Assembly: GCA_036873135.1 (NCBI GenBank)
Contig: JAPTYO010000059.1
Span: 5,697,066 to 5,761,065, forward strand
Reading direction: 5' to 3'
From: Clarkia xantiana subsp. parviflora
Lineage: Eukaryota > Streptophyta > Magnoliopsida > Myrtales > Onagraceae
DNA: 64,000 bases
Shown here: piece after piece, positions 9,733 through 20,876 of the stretch
Numbering within the stretch: the stretch's first letter is position 1
Layout: each line of letters opens with the position of its first letter
Made by a program: the position numbers and the translations under genes
Notes under the pieces: generated by a model
The model's database searches: none
What the model was told of the DNA's origin: nothing
Seen by the model: only the letters and a program-made list of their open reading frames with translations

Positions 9733-11365
9733 ATGACTTCTACTCGTTCAATGGCGGCTGGCAAGCAGAGGAGGCAATGACAATCTGGTGGTTCCCGTCA
9801 TCCTGCCGGGACGACTCTGAATTCGCCACCGGAGCGTGCTGAGGACCAAAATCTCCCTGCTGAGGTTTCTCGAACAGGGGGGCACAACGAAGTTCCTGAG
9901 GACACGGCTAGACACCAAGAGAATAGAGAGGAGGACGCTCCCGGTGCTCCTCCAAACGCGGACCTGGCAACGGCTGTGGCAGATGCCATGCCGATGTTCT
10001 TAGAGGCCATGGAGGCTCTCCTAGAGCGAAGAGAGGCTGCCAAGAGACAGGAGGAGGTGCCTCCGCCAAGGGAGGTTCAGAATGTCCAGGAGACCCAGCC
10101 CAGAAACCAGGACAAGGGCAAGGAGCCTGCTCAGTCGGAGCGGTTTGTGATCGATGGGCCATGACCGGTGCAGCACAGGACCATTCCCCTTAATGGTCCC
10201 ATCACCCCCGACCAGGTGGTGAAGATCGTGAACATCTGCATGGGGGACCAGAAGCCGATGATGTCGGAACTGAGGGATCGATCCACTCATCCCTTTGTTC
10301 CCCGACTGATAGACACCCTCGCCCCGCCAGGGCTGGGGATCCCTACGATTAAGGAGTATGATGGCGAAGGAGATCCGGTTCGTCATGTCCAGAAGCACCT
10401 CATGGCCTGTTTGGGCAGGGCCCCGAATGACGATATCGTATGTGTGCTGTTCCCAGGCACGCTCGGGGAGAGGGCCCTGACGTGGTTCTTCAGCTTGCCC
10501 CCAGGATGCATCTCCAGCTGGGCCGACATGCACGATCGTTTTATCCAGCAATACCAGGGTCGTCGGCGCCTCTTGAAGAGTGTGAGGTCCCTCGCCCAGG
10601 TAGTGCAGAGGCCCGACGAATCGCTGGCGCATTATTACCAGCGGTACACTGCCAGTGTGGCCGAAATTGATGAAGAGATATCGGAGGGAGAGACCATTCG
10701 CACCTTCCTTCGGAACCTAACAGCCCCCTAGGTTCCGATCTAATGCACAGCGTGGCTGAGAAGGTTGTGTGGAACATGGAGGCACTGCAAAAGAGGGTGA
10801 AGCAGCAAATCGATGTGCAGGAGTCGAAGATAGCTGCTGGTGAGCTTGATCCTCCGAAGTCCAATAAAGGGAAGCAGTCGCTCAAGCCATTGGACGACCA
10901 TAAGCGGAAGGATAAATCCGAGGGCAGTCGGAGTCGAGGTCGTTCTGATCGAAGGGAGGGCAGACGTCCCCCGAGGAAGGACAAGCGGGAGGACTATAAC
11001 ATCCCTCTGAATAGCTCCATGGCGGAGGTGCTAGCGGTCATGGATCGACAGGGTATCTCTAGGTACCCCCGAAGAAGGAAGGAGAATTCTTGGGATCCCG
11101 TACCGATCGTTATTGTCGGTTCCACCGCGCCAGCGGTCACGACACTAACCATTGTCGGGAGTTGAAGAAGGAGATTGAAAAGCTGATCCAGAAGGGGAAG
11201 CTTAAGGATTTTGTGGCTGAGAGGCGGTGTCGTTCCCGCTCCCGATCTCGATCGCGGTCCCGTTCCCGATCCCGCGATCGGTCCCCGAAGAAGAAGAAGC
11301 CGGAGCCAGAATCCTCTGGTGCCCGTAAAGAGAAGCGGGGCACCATCAATGTGATTCACGGATGA
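9733..11365 (+). pseudogene. gag: gag of element 1, disrupted
   Basis: The frame starts MTSTRSMAAGKQ at 9733. It is interrupted by in-frame TGA at 9778 and 10162 and TAG at 10729, then shifts frame near 10740 and again near 11090. The capsid-type retrotransposon gag domain is clear at about 10285-10731 (ERALTWFFSLPPGCISSW at about 10470, then RRLLKSVRSLAQ and GETIRTFLRNL). The nucleocapsid has one zinc knuckle, YCRFHRASGHDTNHC, at about 11111-11155. It is followed by an unusual run of Arg-Ser dipeptides at about 11228-11285. Gag packages the RNA into cytoplasmic particles. The zinc knuckle and the protease share one frame, separated only by TGA at 11363, so this was probably a single gag-pol polyprotein. 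Confidence 0.9.
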
Positions 11366-12439
11366 TTTGCTGCTGGAGGTGACACCACAGCCTCTCGGGA
11401 GGTCTATGCCTCTAGAATTTCCGCTGCTGTGGTGTTGGGTAAGAGGTCCCGATCCTGGACCGTGAAGGAAGAGATGGTGATTTCCTTTTCCGCGGAGGAC
11501 CTGATAGGAGTGGAGACTCCACATGATGACGCTTTGGTCGTGACCCTAGACGTGGATGGATACGAAATGAAGCGAATTTTGATCGACGGAGGGAGCTCCT
11601 CCGATATTCTGTTTATGGACGCGCTGGAGGCCATGGGGAAAACGAAGAAGGATCTGAAGGAGGTGAACTTCCCGATGGTTGGGTTCTCTGGTAATACCTC
11701 CTATCCGCTGGGAATGATCACCTTACTAGTGGAGTTCGGTAGCGGGTGGAAAGCGGAGAGGAGAAATGTGGACTTCGTGGTGGTTGAGTCCGCGGGGACT
11801 TACAATGCGATTATTGGGAGAACTACCATCAACCCGCTGATGGCTATTGCCTCGACTGTTCACCAGAAGATGAAGTTCCCGACGGACCACGGAGTCGGGG
11901 AGGTCAAGGGCGACCAGGTGGCTTCCAGGAGGTGCTATGTTAATGCCACCCGAAGGAAAAGACGGGAGGCTATGACTATCCTCCAGACCGATACTGATCC
12001 CAAAGAGGAGTTTGGGTGTCCCGCCCCCATGGAGGATTTGAAGGAGGTCGAGATTGACGGACCTCAGAGGAAGGTGAAAATCGGGTCCGCCCTGTCCGAC
12101 GAGAGGGCCCGAGAATTGATTGAGTTGCTGAAGGAATTCAAGGAGCTGTTTGCCTGGTCCCCGAGTGACATGCAAGGAATCAGCCCGAAAGTGATTGAGC
12201 ACGAGTTGAAGATTGATCCCGCGATCAAGCCTATCGCGCAGAAAAGGCGTCTGATGGACGCGGACAAGAGGATCGCAATCCAGCAGGAGGTGGGCAGGTT
12301 GCTCGACGCTGGATTTATCAAGGAGCTCCGATTCCAGACTTGGGTCGCTAACCCGGTTCTGGTGAAGAAGAGCAATGGGAAATGGCGGATGTGTGTTGAT
12401 TTCCGCGACTTGAATAAGGCTTGCCCGAAGGACTGTTAG
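11366..12439 (+). pseudogene. pol: Protease and start of reverse transcriptase, element 1
   Basis: Open from the TGA at 11363 to a TAG at 12437. The aspartic-protease motif is LIDGGSS with Asp at 11585-11587. The usual D-[ST]-G is D-G-G here, a form I know from related plant gypsy proteins. NAIIGRTTINPL (about 11807-11842) and STVHQKMKFPT follow, both typical of the C-terminal part of this protease. The RT fingers start with ANPVLVKKSNGKWRMCVDFRDLNKACPKDC at about 12347-12436. The TAG falls where related elements have Tyr before PLPRID, so it is a point nonsense mutation in RT. Confidence 0.9.
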
Positions 12440-13236
12440 CCGCTTCCGAGAATCGACCAGTTGGTGGATGCCAAGTCGGGACACGAATTGCTAAGCTTTA
12501 TGGATGCTTACTCGGGCTATAATGAGATCAAGATGGCTAAGGAGGATGCCCCCCACACTGCCTTTTATGCTGATAGTGACATCTATCACTACGATGTCAT
12601 GCCCTTCGGACTGATCAATGCCGGGGCAACTTATCAAAGGATGGTGAACAAGCTGTTTGGAGATATGATGGGGAAAACCATGGAGGCTTACGTGGACGAT
12701 ATGCTGGTGAAGTCCCGACAGGCTGAGGATCTTGTTCACAACCTAGCCACGGCGTTTGAGCGGATGAGGCTTCATCAGGTTCGCTTGAACCCGACCAAGT
12801 GTGCCTTCGGAGTGCATTCAGGGAAGTTTTTGGGCTTTATGGTAAGCCAAAGAGGAATCGAGGTGAACCTCGAGAAGCTGAGGGCAATCGAGGAGATGCA
12901 GTCTCCGATAAATCATCGGGAGGTGCAAGTGCTGAATGGCCGACTAGCCGCAATGAATCGCTTCCTGTCCAAGGCGAGTGACCGATCTATGCCATTTTTT
13001 GAAGTTTTGAGGGCCAACAAGAAGTTTGAGTGGACTGCCAAGTGTGAAGAGGCGTTCCAGGCACTCAAGCAGCACCTTCGCACCCTCCCGCCGTTGGCGA
13101 AACCGATCCCAGGCGAGCCGCTCTATCTATATTTGGTTGTTTCTAAATTTGCCATTAGCTCTGTGTTAGTGAAGATTGTCGAGGGTAATCAAGTCCCCGT
13201 GTATTATGTAAGCAAGGCTTTTGCCAATCTGAAATG
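12440..13236 (+). pseudogene. pol: Reverse transcriptase and degenerate RNase H, element 1
   Basis: Same frame as the protease. RT palm motifs are intact: FMDAYSGYNEIKM (Asp at 12503-12505), MPFGLINAGATYQRM, and the catalytic YVDD at 12689-12700. Thumb and connection motifs (FLGFMVSQRGIE) follow. The first RNase H reads LYLYLVVSKFAISSVLVK near 13120, where an active gypsy RNase H would have the catalytic Asp (DAS). This is the degenerate RNase H expected in the Tat clade. The frame breaks near 13233 with TGA, and coding resumes one frame over in NYPAVEKYLFAL. Confidence 0.9.
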
Positions 13237-14424
13237 AATTATCCCGCCGTTGAGAAGTATCTTTTTGCGTTGATCATTACGGCTCGGAAGCTGAGGCCTT
13301 ACTTCCATGCGCATGAGATTACTGTGTTGACAAATCAACCTCTGAAGCATTTTTTGAACCGACCTGATGCGTCGGGGAGATTAGTGAAATGGGCAGTCGA
13401 GCTTAGTGAGTTCCGCGTTCACTTTGCTCCGAGAACGGCTATTAAGGGCCAGGCGTTGGCGGATTTCATAGCAGAGTCTACAGCCCCCGATCTGGAAGAA
13501 ACGGGCCCTGTAGAGGGGGCAACCATGGAGGTCCCGATAGCAGAGCAACCAGAAATGGCAGAGCAATCAGAACAGCCAAATGAGGAAAATACTTGGGAAA
13601 TGTACACGGATGGCTCTTCGAGTTCAGACGGGTCAGGAGCAGGATTCGTGTTGATACCACCGGGCGGGGGTGAGCCCCTTCGATATGCTTTGGCCTTAAC
13701 GTTTAGGGTCACGAACAACGAGGCTGAGTATGAGGCTCTTATCACAGGCCTCAAAATCGCCAAAGGTACGGGGGTTGGTCACTTAAGGGTGAAATGTGAC
13801 GCGGGCCTGATTGTGAATCAAGTCCAAGGACGATGTGAGGCGAAGAGCCCGATGATGAGAAAGTACCTTCGCGAGGTGCAAGTCTTGAAGGAGAGCTTCA
13901 AAAGTTTCGACATCGAGGCGATCCCGAGGGAGGAAAACGTGGAAGCAGATGCCTTGAGCAAATTTGCCTTGGGGGCACCCCTAGAGGAAAATCGGAAGGT
14001 GCACTTTTTGGAGAAGGTGATCTTGTCGACCACCGACCCGTCGGAGGTGTGTGATATTGAAGCAGGATCAGAGGAGGAACCCACTTGGATGACCCCGATA
14101 GTCGCGTACTTGGCCACGGGGGCAGTCCCCGACGATGGAGTGGTCGCTGACAGGATACGCCGGATCGCGGTTAATTACGTACTGGTGGACAATCAGTTGT
14201 ACAAAAAGGGGTTGTTCTCGACTCCTTACCTGAAATGTGTGGCTGAGCCCGACACAAGTCGGATCCTGAGGGAGGTGCATGAAGGGGTCGCGGCTTGTCA
14301 TGAAGGGGCCCGATCCATTACGAGGAAAGTGCTGAATTTGGGCTATTACTGGCCTTCGATGAGCAAGGAGGCGACGTTGTTAGTCCGATCCTGTGACGCG
14401 TGCCAGAGGTACGCCCCGATTTGA
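13234..14424 (+). pseudogene. pol: Second (archaeal-type) RNase H and integrase zinc finger, element 1
   Basis: After the connection region (FLNRPDASGRLVKWAVELSEF) comes a complete second RNase H. Its catalytic positions are all visible: MYTDGSS (Asp126 of the local frame, 13609), NNEAEYEAL (Glu165), VKCDAGLIVNQV (Asp189) and NVEADALSKFA (Asp239). This extra domain replaces the lost activity of the first and defines the Tat group. The integrase HHCC finger follows (HEGVAACHEGARS ... CDACQR). The frame ends with a deletion at about 14416-14424 that shifts into the next segment. Confidence 0.9.
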
Positions 14425-15299
14425 CGTCCATCAAGAGTGCTTGGCCCTTCGCGCAGTGGGGCATCGACTTGGTGGGACCTCTCCCACAGGCACAAGGTCA
14501 GTGTAAGTATTTGCTTGTGGCTATCGATTATTTTTCGAAATGGATAGAAGCTAAGGCATTGGCCAAGACGACGGGGAACCAAATCGTCAAGTTTCTCCAG
14601 ACCCATATTATATCCAGATACGGGATTCCTAAGGTGGTGATCAGCGATAATGGTCCACCGTTTAACGGGGCTCAAGTGAAGGAGTATCTGGAGGAGTTGA
14701 ATATCGAGCATCGGACAACCTCTGTCCATCATGCTCAGACTAATGGCCAGGTGGAGTCAGCCAACAAAATCGTGATGGATGGCCTGAAGAAAAGGGTCTA
14801 TGCCTTGAAGGGCAAATGGCTGAACGAGCTGGAAAACGTGCTTTGGGCTGTTAGAACGACGCCCAAACGATCAACTGGGGAGACTCCGTTTGGCCTTGTT
14901 TATGGCACGGAGGCCGTTGCTCCCGTGGAAGTAGCTGTGGCGTCCCATCGGATGAGATATTATGAGCCTTTGACGAATGATGAAATGAGACGTCTGGATT
15001 TGGACTTGCTCGAGAAAAAGAGGCGGGAAGCTGATGAAGTCCAGGCTCGAATGCGTTTGGCGACGGCCAGATATTACAATCGGCGAGTTAAGTCCCGACA
15101 GTTCTTCGTCGGGGAGCTGGTCTGGCGTCGGAATGAGTTTACCATTTTGGATCAGATCAACAAGATGTCACCAAAATGGGAAGGACCTTATAAGGTCGTG
15201 GGGATGCTAGCTCCAAATGCGTACAAGTTGGAAGACCTCGATGGCAGAGTATTGAAGCATTCTTTCAGTGGCGAACACTTGAAGAAATGTCATGCTTGA
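14400..15299 (+). pseudogene. pol: Integrase catalytic core and C-terminus, element 1
   Basis: An uninterrupted frame with the complete DD35E triad: Asp in GIDLVGP (14466), Asp in ISDNGPPF (14646), and Glu in NGQVESAN 36 residues later (14754). It continues with WAVRTTPKRSTGETPF and a C-terminal domain ending EHLKKCHA at 15299. Integrase joins the cDNA to chromosomal DNA. The core is intact but cut off from the upstream polyprotein by the deletion and frameshift near 14420. There is no chromodomain-like extension, as expected for Tat elements. Confidence 0.92.
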
Positions 15300-15830
15300 T
15301 GAAAAGTCGCCTTAAGTGGTGCCCGATGAAAAGTCGCCTTAAGTGGTGCCCGATGTAAAATCGCCTTAAGTGGTGTAAGTTATTTATCGTTTGATTCAAT
15401 GTAAGCATATTTTGTGCCATCAATAAATAAAGAGGTTACTTCCGATCAGATTATTCTTAGATTTATTCTAAGTGTTGTTGAGTCGCCTTAAGTGGTGCAC
15501 GAGAAAAAGTCGCCTTAAGTGGTGCACGAGGAAAAGTTGCCTTAAGTGGTGCACGAGGAAAAGTCGCCTTAAGTGGTGCACGAGATTAAGTCGTCTTAAG
15601 TGATGCATGGTTCTTGGATTTATTCTAAGTGTTGCGAAGTCGCCTTAAGTGGTGCAAGTGGTTAAGTCGTCTTAAGTGATGCGGATTGAATTGCCTTAGT
15701 TGGCACGATTAAATCGCCTTAAGTGGTGTGGGCTAAATCGTCTTAGTGATGTGTTGAAATATCTTAAGTAGCGAGGTTTCGCCTTAAGTGGCATAGTTAA
15801 GTCGCTTTGAGAAGTGCAATGAAAATCGGA
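15300..15830 (+). repeat. Minisatellite between pol and the antisense ORF, element 1
   Basis: About fifteen units of 25-28 bp around 'tcgccttaagtggtgc', in two blocks: three copies at 15300-15376 and the rest at 15480-15830, the later ones more diverged. It lies exactly between the ends of the two converging coding units. Tandem repeats in this part of Tat elements are known and can seed satellite DNA. Confidence 0.9.
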
Positions 15831-15921
15831 ACTAAGATAGTTTGATATTGATGAGGGCTCAAAGGCCCGAGGATGCATTACAAGGAAAGGAAAATTACAA
15901 GGACTATAAAGATAAAAGCAT

Positions 15922-18657
15922 TTAAGCTTGGTCCTTGTTGGCGTCAGCGGGAGCAGGGTCCACGAGATCTGTGGCAGAAGGCTCCACGGGTTCAGCTGCT
16001 GGAGGGTCGATTATCGGGGCATCGGCACTTGGAGGCTCCGCCATGTCTTCAACACCCGCGGGAGTGTTCCCCTCATCACTCTCCTCTAAGAGGGCGAAGT
16101 ACTTCTTCGCGAAGGGAGCGAGAGACGGAGACTTGTCGAAGTTGATGGCGTCGCCATACTCCAGATGGAGTTCCTCGACTGCGTTGAAGAGGGTGTTCTC
16201 CACCTCCGCGCTGCAGAACTTCACCGCATCAGCTTGGAAGTCCTCGGACCCCCCGATAATCTTCCCGGCCCTTGGTCCCAGCCGCGACCAACTTCGAAGG
16301 AACCTCAGCAATTTGCTCCTCCAGAGCCTTCTTTTCAAGGACAAGTTTGTCCTCAGCAATTTGCCGCTCCTGCCGCTCCCGCTTCAGCAGCCCCTCGAAG
16401 TCACGAACCTGCTTTTGGAGGTCCCGAGTCTTTCGGTCAAGGATGGCCTGCTCCTTGGCCAGTTTTCCCCTCGAAGACTCGGAGGTCGCGAGATCCTCCT
16501 CAAGCTTGGCTATGACCGCGGGAGCTCCCTTTGCCCGCTCCTGCTCCAGGGCCTCCTCGAAGGCGAAGATGTACCCGAAGCAGCGGTTGATGTCCGCCAT
16601 TTCTTGCGAAGGAAAGAAGAAAAGTGTTAGCATATGAGCAACCTGCCTTATTGATGAAGAGGAGAAAAATAAGAGTCTTACCTCTATCCGACGGATAGAC
16701 ATTTCTTGAACATCCCGGCGGACGCCCTCCCGATCCAAGGAAATCGGAAACCTCAGAGATGGCAGGATTGAGCCTGCCAGCAGATGCGGAGCCAGCTCTG
16801 GGTATGCGTCACCCTGTCGGAGCTGGACCCCTTGCAGCGTTTGGATCGGGGTCCAGGGAGCCTCCTTCTGCTCGGCGTCGTAGGCTTTGTAAAAACTCCC
16901 GTCCAAGGGGAGAGGGGAAGGACCGACTCGAGTCGTGGAGGGGCGCGCCTCCGACTCGCCCTGAGTCGGAGAGGAGGTGAAGTTGTGTATGGGCGACGGT
17001 TGTCGCTGTTGTGAAGAAGGTGAAGGGGGCAGCCCCTTAGAGGTTGGTTTCAGAGGGGACTGCCCCGTCCTCCGACGATCAATCAGGGAGCCGCCCTCAT
17101 CTGTCTCCTCGGAGGAGTCCAGATTCTCCACCCGACGAAATTGATCGCCGGGCGGGGTTTCTCCAGCCCCAAAAAGTGGTGCCCCTGCTGAAGGAGGCGC
17201 CCCTACTGAAAGTGGTGCCCCCGCTGAAGCTCCAGCACCCGACGGAGTTCCCGAGTGACCTGCACCTAGAGGACGAGATGCTTCAGAAACATAGTCAGGA
17301 ATTTGGTCAGGGTCCTTACACCAAACGACGCGCCGAGAAACATATTGATCTTTCCCGTGGAAGTTGTAGTAGCCCGCCTTTAGGACGCGAGGAATTTCCC
17401 CTCGGAGGACACGCTTAACCTCTTCGATGCGGGCCTCCATGGTCGAAGGGATCAGATCCTTAGGAACTTGCTTCCTGTATGATTTAATAGCTAGGCGGAG
17501 CTGTTTACCTTCTTCAGCATTCTGGACATCGAAGAGTTTGTCCACCTCCACGCGGCTCCGCTTCGTCCTCTCCGCGGAGGGAGATCCCGACGGAGCAGCA
17601 GCCTTCTTTGCCGACTTCCTCTTCCGCGCGGGGCGGACAGCGTCGGTCTCCCCCTGCTTAAGGATGAGATTGGTCAGCACAGATACCTTCTTAGCTGCAA
17701 ACAATGGAAAACAGAGATCAGAAACGTTACCCAGGGAACCATATTGGAGGGGCCGTCGAAGAGTTGACCCCCAGAGATTATGTCGAGGAGACGGATCCCG
17801 GCATTCACCAGGTCCCGCTCCGTTAGATAATTAGCATCGAGGGGAGTATAGGACTCCCCCCATCGGTAAAGCTGGATAAGATGGAGGGTCTGGAAGTCCT
17901 CATCAGAGTAGGTGTGATGAGCGGGAGGAGAGTCCGCTTCCACCTCCCATCGGGGCCAGGGGATTGAAGAGTTCTTGATGAAGAAGTAGCTCCTCTTCCA
18001 CCCACTGTTGTCAGACCCCGTGTCGATCAGGAGTCCCCGACCGTTGACAACCTTCCAGGTGTCATTGGTCCAGCTGCACAGCGCAAGTTGCGTCCTGTTC
18101 CACTTGGGCATTCGGGGATAGAAGGCACAAACCCCGGCCTCGTTGCACTTCATCCCGCAGAAGGTTCTGAAGAGTTGGAGGCTGTAAACCCACTTCTGTC
18201 GGAAGCAGAGGACCTGGAAGGCATTCCATAAGCGGATGGCATGGGGAGAGAAAGTAGTTGGATGCGTCTTGTAGTGTTGGCACATCTCAACCAGGTTGCC
18301 GCAGAAGGGGAATCGAATCCCCGCCGATATTTGCCCCGTAGAGACAAATACCTCCCCTTTCTGGGGACGAGTAACCTCAAGGTTGCTCGGGAGTCTGGGC
18401 CAAGGATAAGGGAAGCGAGGCTCCCAGGTAGAAGTAATGCAGCCCTCCCGGAGAGCGGCCTCATAGGCAGTGCTGGAAATGTCGTTGGGTGCATAGTCAA
18501 AATTGAAGGGTTTCCTCCCCTCGGAACTGGATCCGCTGTCTGAAAATCAGCCATGGCAAGGAAAGGCACATTGGCTTTTTCGGAAAATTGCAAACGAACT
18601 AATCGAAGATGAAGGAAAAGATATACAATCATCAGGGAAGGAGGTCTTACCAGACAT
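15922..18657 (-). pseudogene. Antisense spliced ORF (aORF) of element 1, nearly intact
   Basis: Transcribed opposite to gag-pol. Proposed exon 1 is 18651-18657 (ATG TCT G). Intron 1 (18540-18650, GTAAGA...TTTTCAG) leads to an exon running MSDSGSSSEGRKP onward with no stop to 17769. Intron 2 (17695-17768, GTCAAC...TTTGCAG) is phase 1 and exactly restores the frame (AKKVSVLTN). The first large exon has the plant 'putative gypsy type transposon' pattern (IRFPFCGNLVEM, IRLWNAFQVLCF, WKRSYFFIKN). The next part is basic, then Ala/Pro/Gly-rich, then a long coiled coil (16250-16600), then an acidic tail ending NKDQA. A strong GTAAGA donor at 16681 suggests a third intron, but its phase does not fit. 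One 1-nt frameshift lies near 16275. Function unknown. Extra ORFs of this kind are known in Tat elements. Confidence 0.72.
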
Positions 18658-19181
18658 GATGACTCGAACTGGAAGGGATGATCTTAAAGGTCGCCGGAAA
18701 GTTGATCAGAGAGCAGAAAGCCAAGGAAGAGTTTGAGTTCTCAGAGTTGCAGAGCTTTTCGAAATCGCAGAAACGGTAAAAGAGAAACAGTGCCCAGGAT
18801 TAGGGTTTTATAGGAGAAGGGACAAGTGACAGGACGTTCTAATCTGGGTCGTCGAAGTTGAAACGTTTTAATCTGAGCCGTTGAGATGAAACGTACAGAA
18901 TAGCAACGGGCGTAATGATGAAACGGCCTGAAAAGCACTTTTTCAAAAAAAGCAGGCGCGAAAAATCAGGCACGGGTGCCAAAGACGTCACTTCGTCATC
19001 TGCTGCATTTAATGGCTGAGGAACCGAGGAGTCTTCTCGGATTTGGTGACTATCTTGGAGGTATCGAGGAAACGTGGACGAGAAGATTCGTATCAAGTGA
19101 CTTTATCAAGAGAAAGGTCCCCGACTCTGATGTCGGGAGGTCGGGAGTTGAAAGACACGACGAACTGTAAGTCCCTCATGT
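18658..19181. other. Presumed antisense promoter region, element 1
   Basis: Non-coding sequence between the start of the antisense ORF and the PPT. If the aORF is transcribed from its own promoter, it should lie here or in the 3' LTR. No obvious TATA box is seen on the minus strand at the expected distance. Confidence 0.35.
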
Positions 19182-19193
19182 CTTGGGGGCAAA
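19182..19193 (+). other. Polypurine tract of element 1
   Basis: CTTGGGGGCAAA directly abuts the 3' LTR start TGATGGG. It primes plus-strand DNA synthesis. Confidence 0.8.
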
Positions 19194-19911
19194 TGATGGG
19201 TTTCGCTATGGCCGTTAGGCCCTTTAACGGTGAGTAAACGGTGAATAGCTCCAACAGGCTCTAAAAGAGGTCAAGAAGGCCAATGCGAAGGGTCCCGATG
19301 AGAGGAGTCCCGATGACGAAAGGTCCCGACAGAGTCGGTCCCGATAGGCGAGCTGGGCGCTCCCAATGAGATGCCTTTAAGTAGGCCCTGATAACGAATC
19401 CCTGAGAATGATTGGCCCTGTCACGATGACGAGGGGCCCCGAGCGGTGACACAATGAGATAACTCTGGAGTCCCCGATATTGGTCGGGACTTGCTATCAG
19501 AGGTTGAGGCCGAGATACGCGGAGCGTAGCCGAGATAGGCGAGATCATGGCCGAGATAGGCGGGATCGTGGCCGAGATACGCGGAGCGTGGCCGAGATAG
19601 GCGAGATCATGGCCGAGATAGGCGGGATCGAGGCCGAGATAAGCGGGATCGTGGGCTAACTGCCCCAGCGGTTCACCAGGTAACTGAGGTAGCACTTCGC
19701 CTATAAAAGGGCAGAAGTTACCTCAGATCACATAGGTTTTCATACTGAGACTTTTGCTTGCCAGTTTATTGAGATTATCGAGATACTCATTTAAGCATCG
19801 GAGAGGGATTCTGGGTCACCGCCCGGCCTATCCCCTCTTGCAGGATTACGTGGAGCGAAGGAGTTCGGATCGCCGTCAAGACCGTACCAGAGTTCCAACC
19901 GTGATCCAACA
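19194..19911 (+). repeat. 3' LTR of element 1
   Basis: 718 bp, ending CCAACA, then TSD TAAAT at 19912-19916. It has an 11-bp insertion near its start relative to the 5' LTR (a local duplication of 'ggtgagtaaac' type) and about a dozen substitutions. Confidence 0.95.
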
Positions 19912-20289
19912 TAAATCAAAATGTAACAATGACGAAGCGTAACACCGTCCGTAATTAAATATGTATTAAAATTTATTTTTACAAAGTCGCTCAACATGTC
20001 TATTAGTTTGTAGCGTATGTTCTACTCTTCACGATTTTCAATGGAATGATCTCATTCTTGACTTCTTCATTAAATTTTATTCATGTTGTTAGAGCACTTC
20101 CAATGGTATAGTTCTTAGTTCCTCCAGCTCACCATCCACTTCACTGCCAACTCATCAAAGTAGGAACTGTTACAGTAAATACTACAGTAAAATGGGAACT
20201 CTCTCCAGTGGTGGAGACTTATTTCCACTTCCAAACTGGGACACACATAATTATATACTCACAATATAATTTTTTGTACAAATGCTCTA

Positions 20290-20859
20290 TGTTGAGGTCG
20301 ATTCCACTTGGGACACCTCGAGTTGCTCTTCACGGACCTCGATCCTCGAACTGACTTTGGCTCCTCACTCGATCTTCTATACGCCAGGTCCTGCACAACG
20401 GGCGATAACTAGCATGGAGAGGGGGTGGTGCTGGTTGAGCCCTCTCTGATGCTAAAGTCACGATCTTAGAGAGAGAAAGTGTGTAGAGAGAGGTCAGAGC
20501 ACAAATAGCCAATTTTGGAGAGTTCCCAGTTAAGTTGTCAAATGGGAGGTCTAGGTCCCTAATTATAGGAAACCCGAGAACCGTATCCGGTTTAATGCCG
20601 GTTTACAGGAAAATGCTTACCGACATCGAGGTTGGCTATGTGCGCACTGACCTCTCATACTTAGTAAAAATAGGGGTAAGCGCGCAGTGCTAAGGGTAAG
20701 CGCACAGTGCCTGTCGGCAATCCAGAAGTCCGGTCCGGGTGCTGCGCGCATCCGGACCGTTTTGACCCGGGGTGACCGCGGTAACATCCGTTTGTGGTTC
20801 TGACGTGTTTGCGAGGTCCGAAACGTAAATACGAACCCGAATTGGACAGATATCCAACA
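20290..20859 (-). repeat. 3' LTR of element 2
   Basis: 570 bp. On the plus strand it reads TGTTGAGGTCG...ATATCCAACA. Relative to the 5' LTR it has a duplicated GGTAAGCGCGCAGTGC-like segment at about 20675-20710 and lacks part of a 'gtccgacatggtccgg' block. Confidence 0.93.
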
Positions 20860-20876
20860 CTTGCCCTCGAGTCAAG
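20860..20876 (-). other. Polypurine tract of element 2
   Basis: CTTGACTCGAGGGCAAG on the minus strand, immediately before the 3' LTR. Almost identical to the tracts of elements 3 and 4. Confidence 0.7.

Larger units (their letters stand above)
8988..19911 (+). mobile_element. Element 1: full-length Tat-type Ty3/gypsy retrotransposon with antisense ORF
   Basis: LTRs at 8988-9694 and 19194-19911 start TGATGGG and end CCAACA, with 5-bp duplications TAAAT at 8983-8987 and 19912-19916. In order it holds a PBS, gag, protease, RT, a degenerate RNase H, a second RNase H, integrase, a minisatellite, an antisense spliced ORF, a PPT and the 3' LTR. The second RNase H after the first is the hallmark of the Tat clade. 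gag-pol carries several stops and frameshifts, so this copy cannot make its own enzymes. The LTRs differ by about a dozen substitutions, mostly transitions, plus an 11-bp insertion, so the insertion is not very old. Confidence 0.95.

Noticed and set aside
16603..16681. Third intron in the antisense ORF of element 1
   Set aside because: The GTAAGA donor is strong, but splicing to the only nearby AG shifts the frame to an early stop, while the unspliced frame stays open. Not accepted without RNA evidence.
15935..18543. Plus-strand ORFs opposite the antisense ORF of element 1 (for example 231 codons at 15935)
   Set aside because: They overlap the antisense coding strand, show no domain, and are shadows of a GC-rich gene on the other strand.
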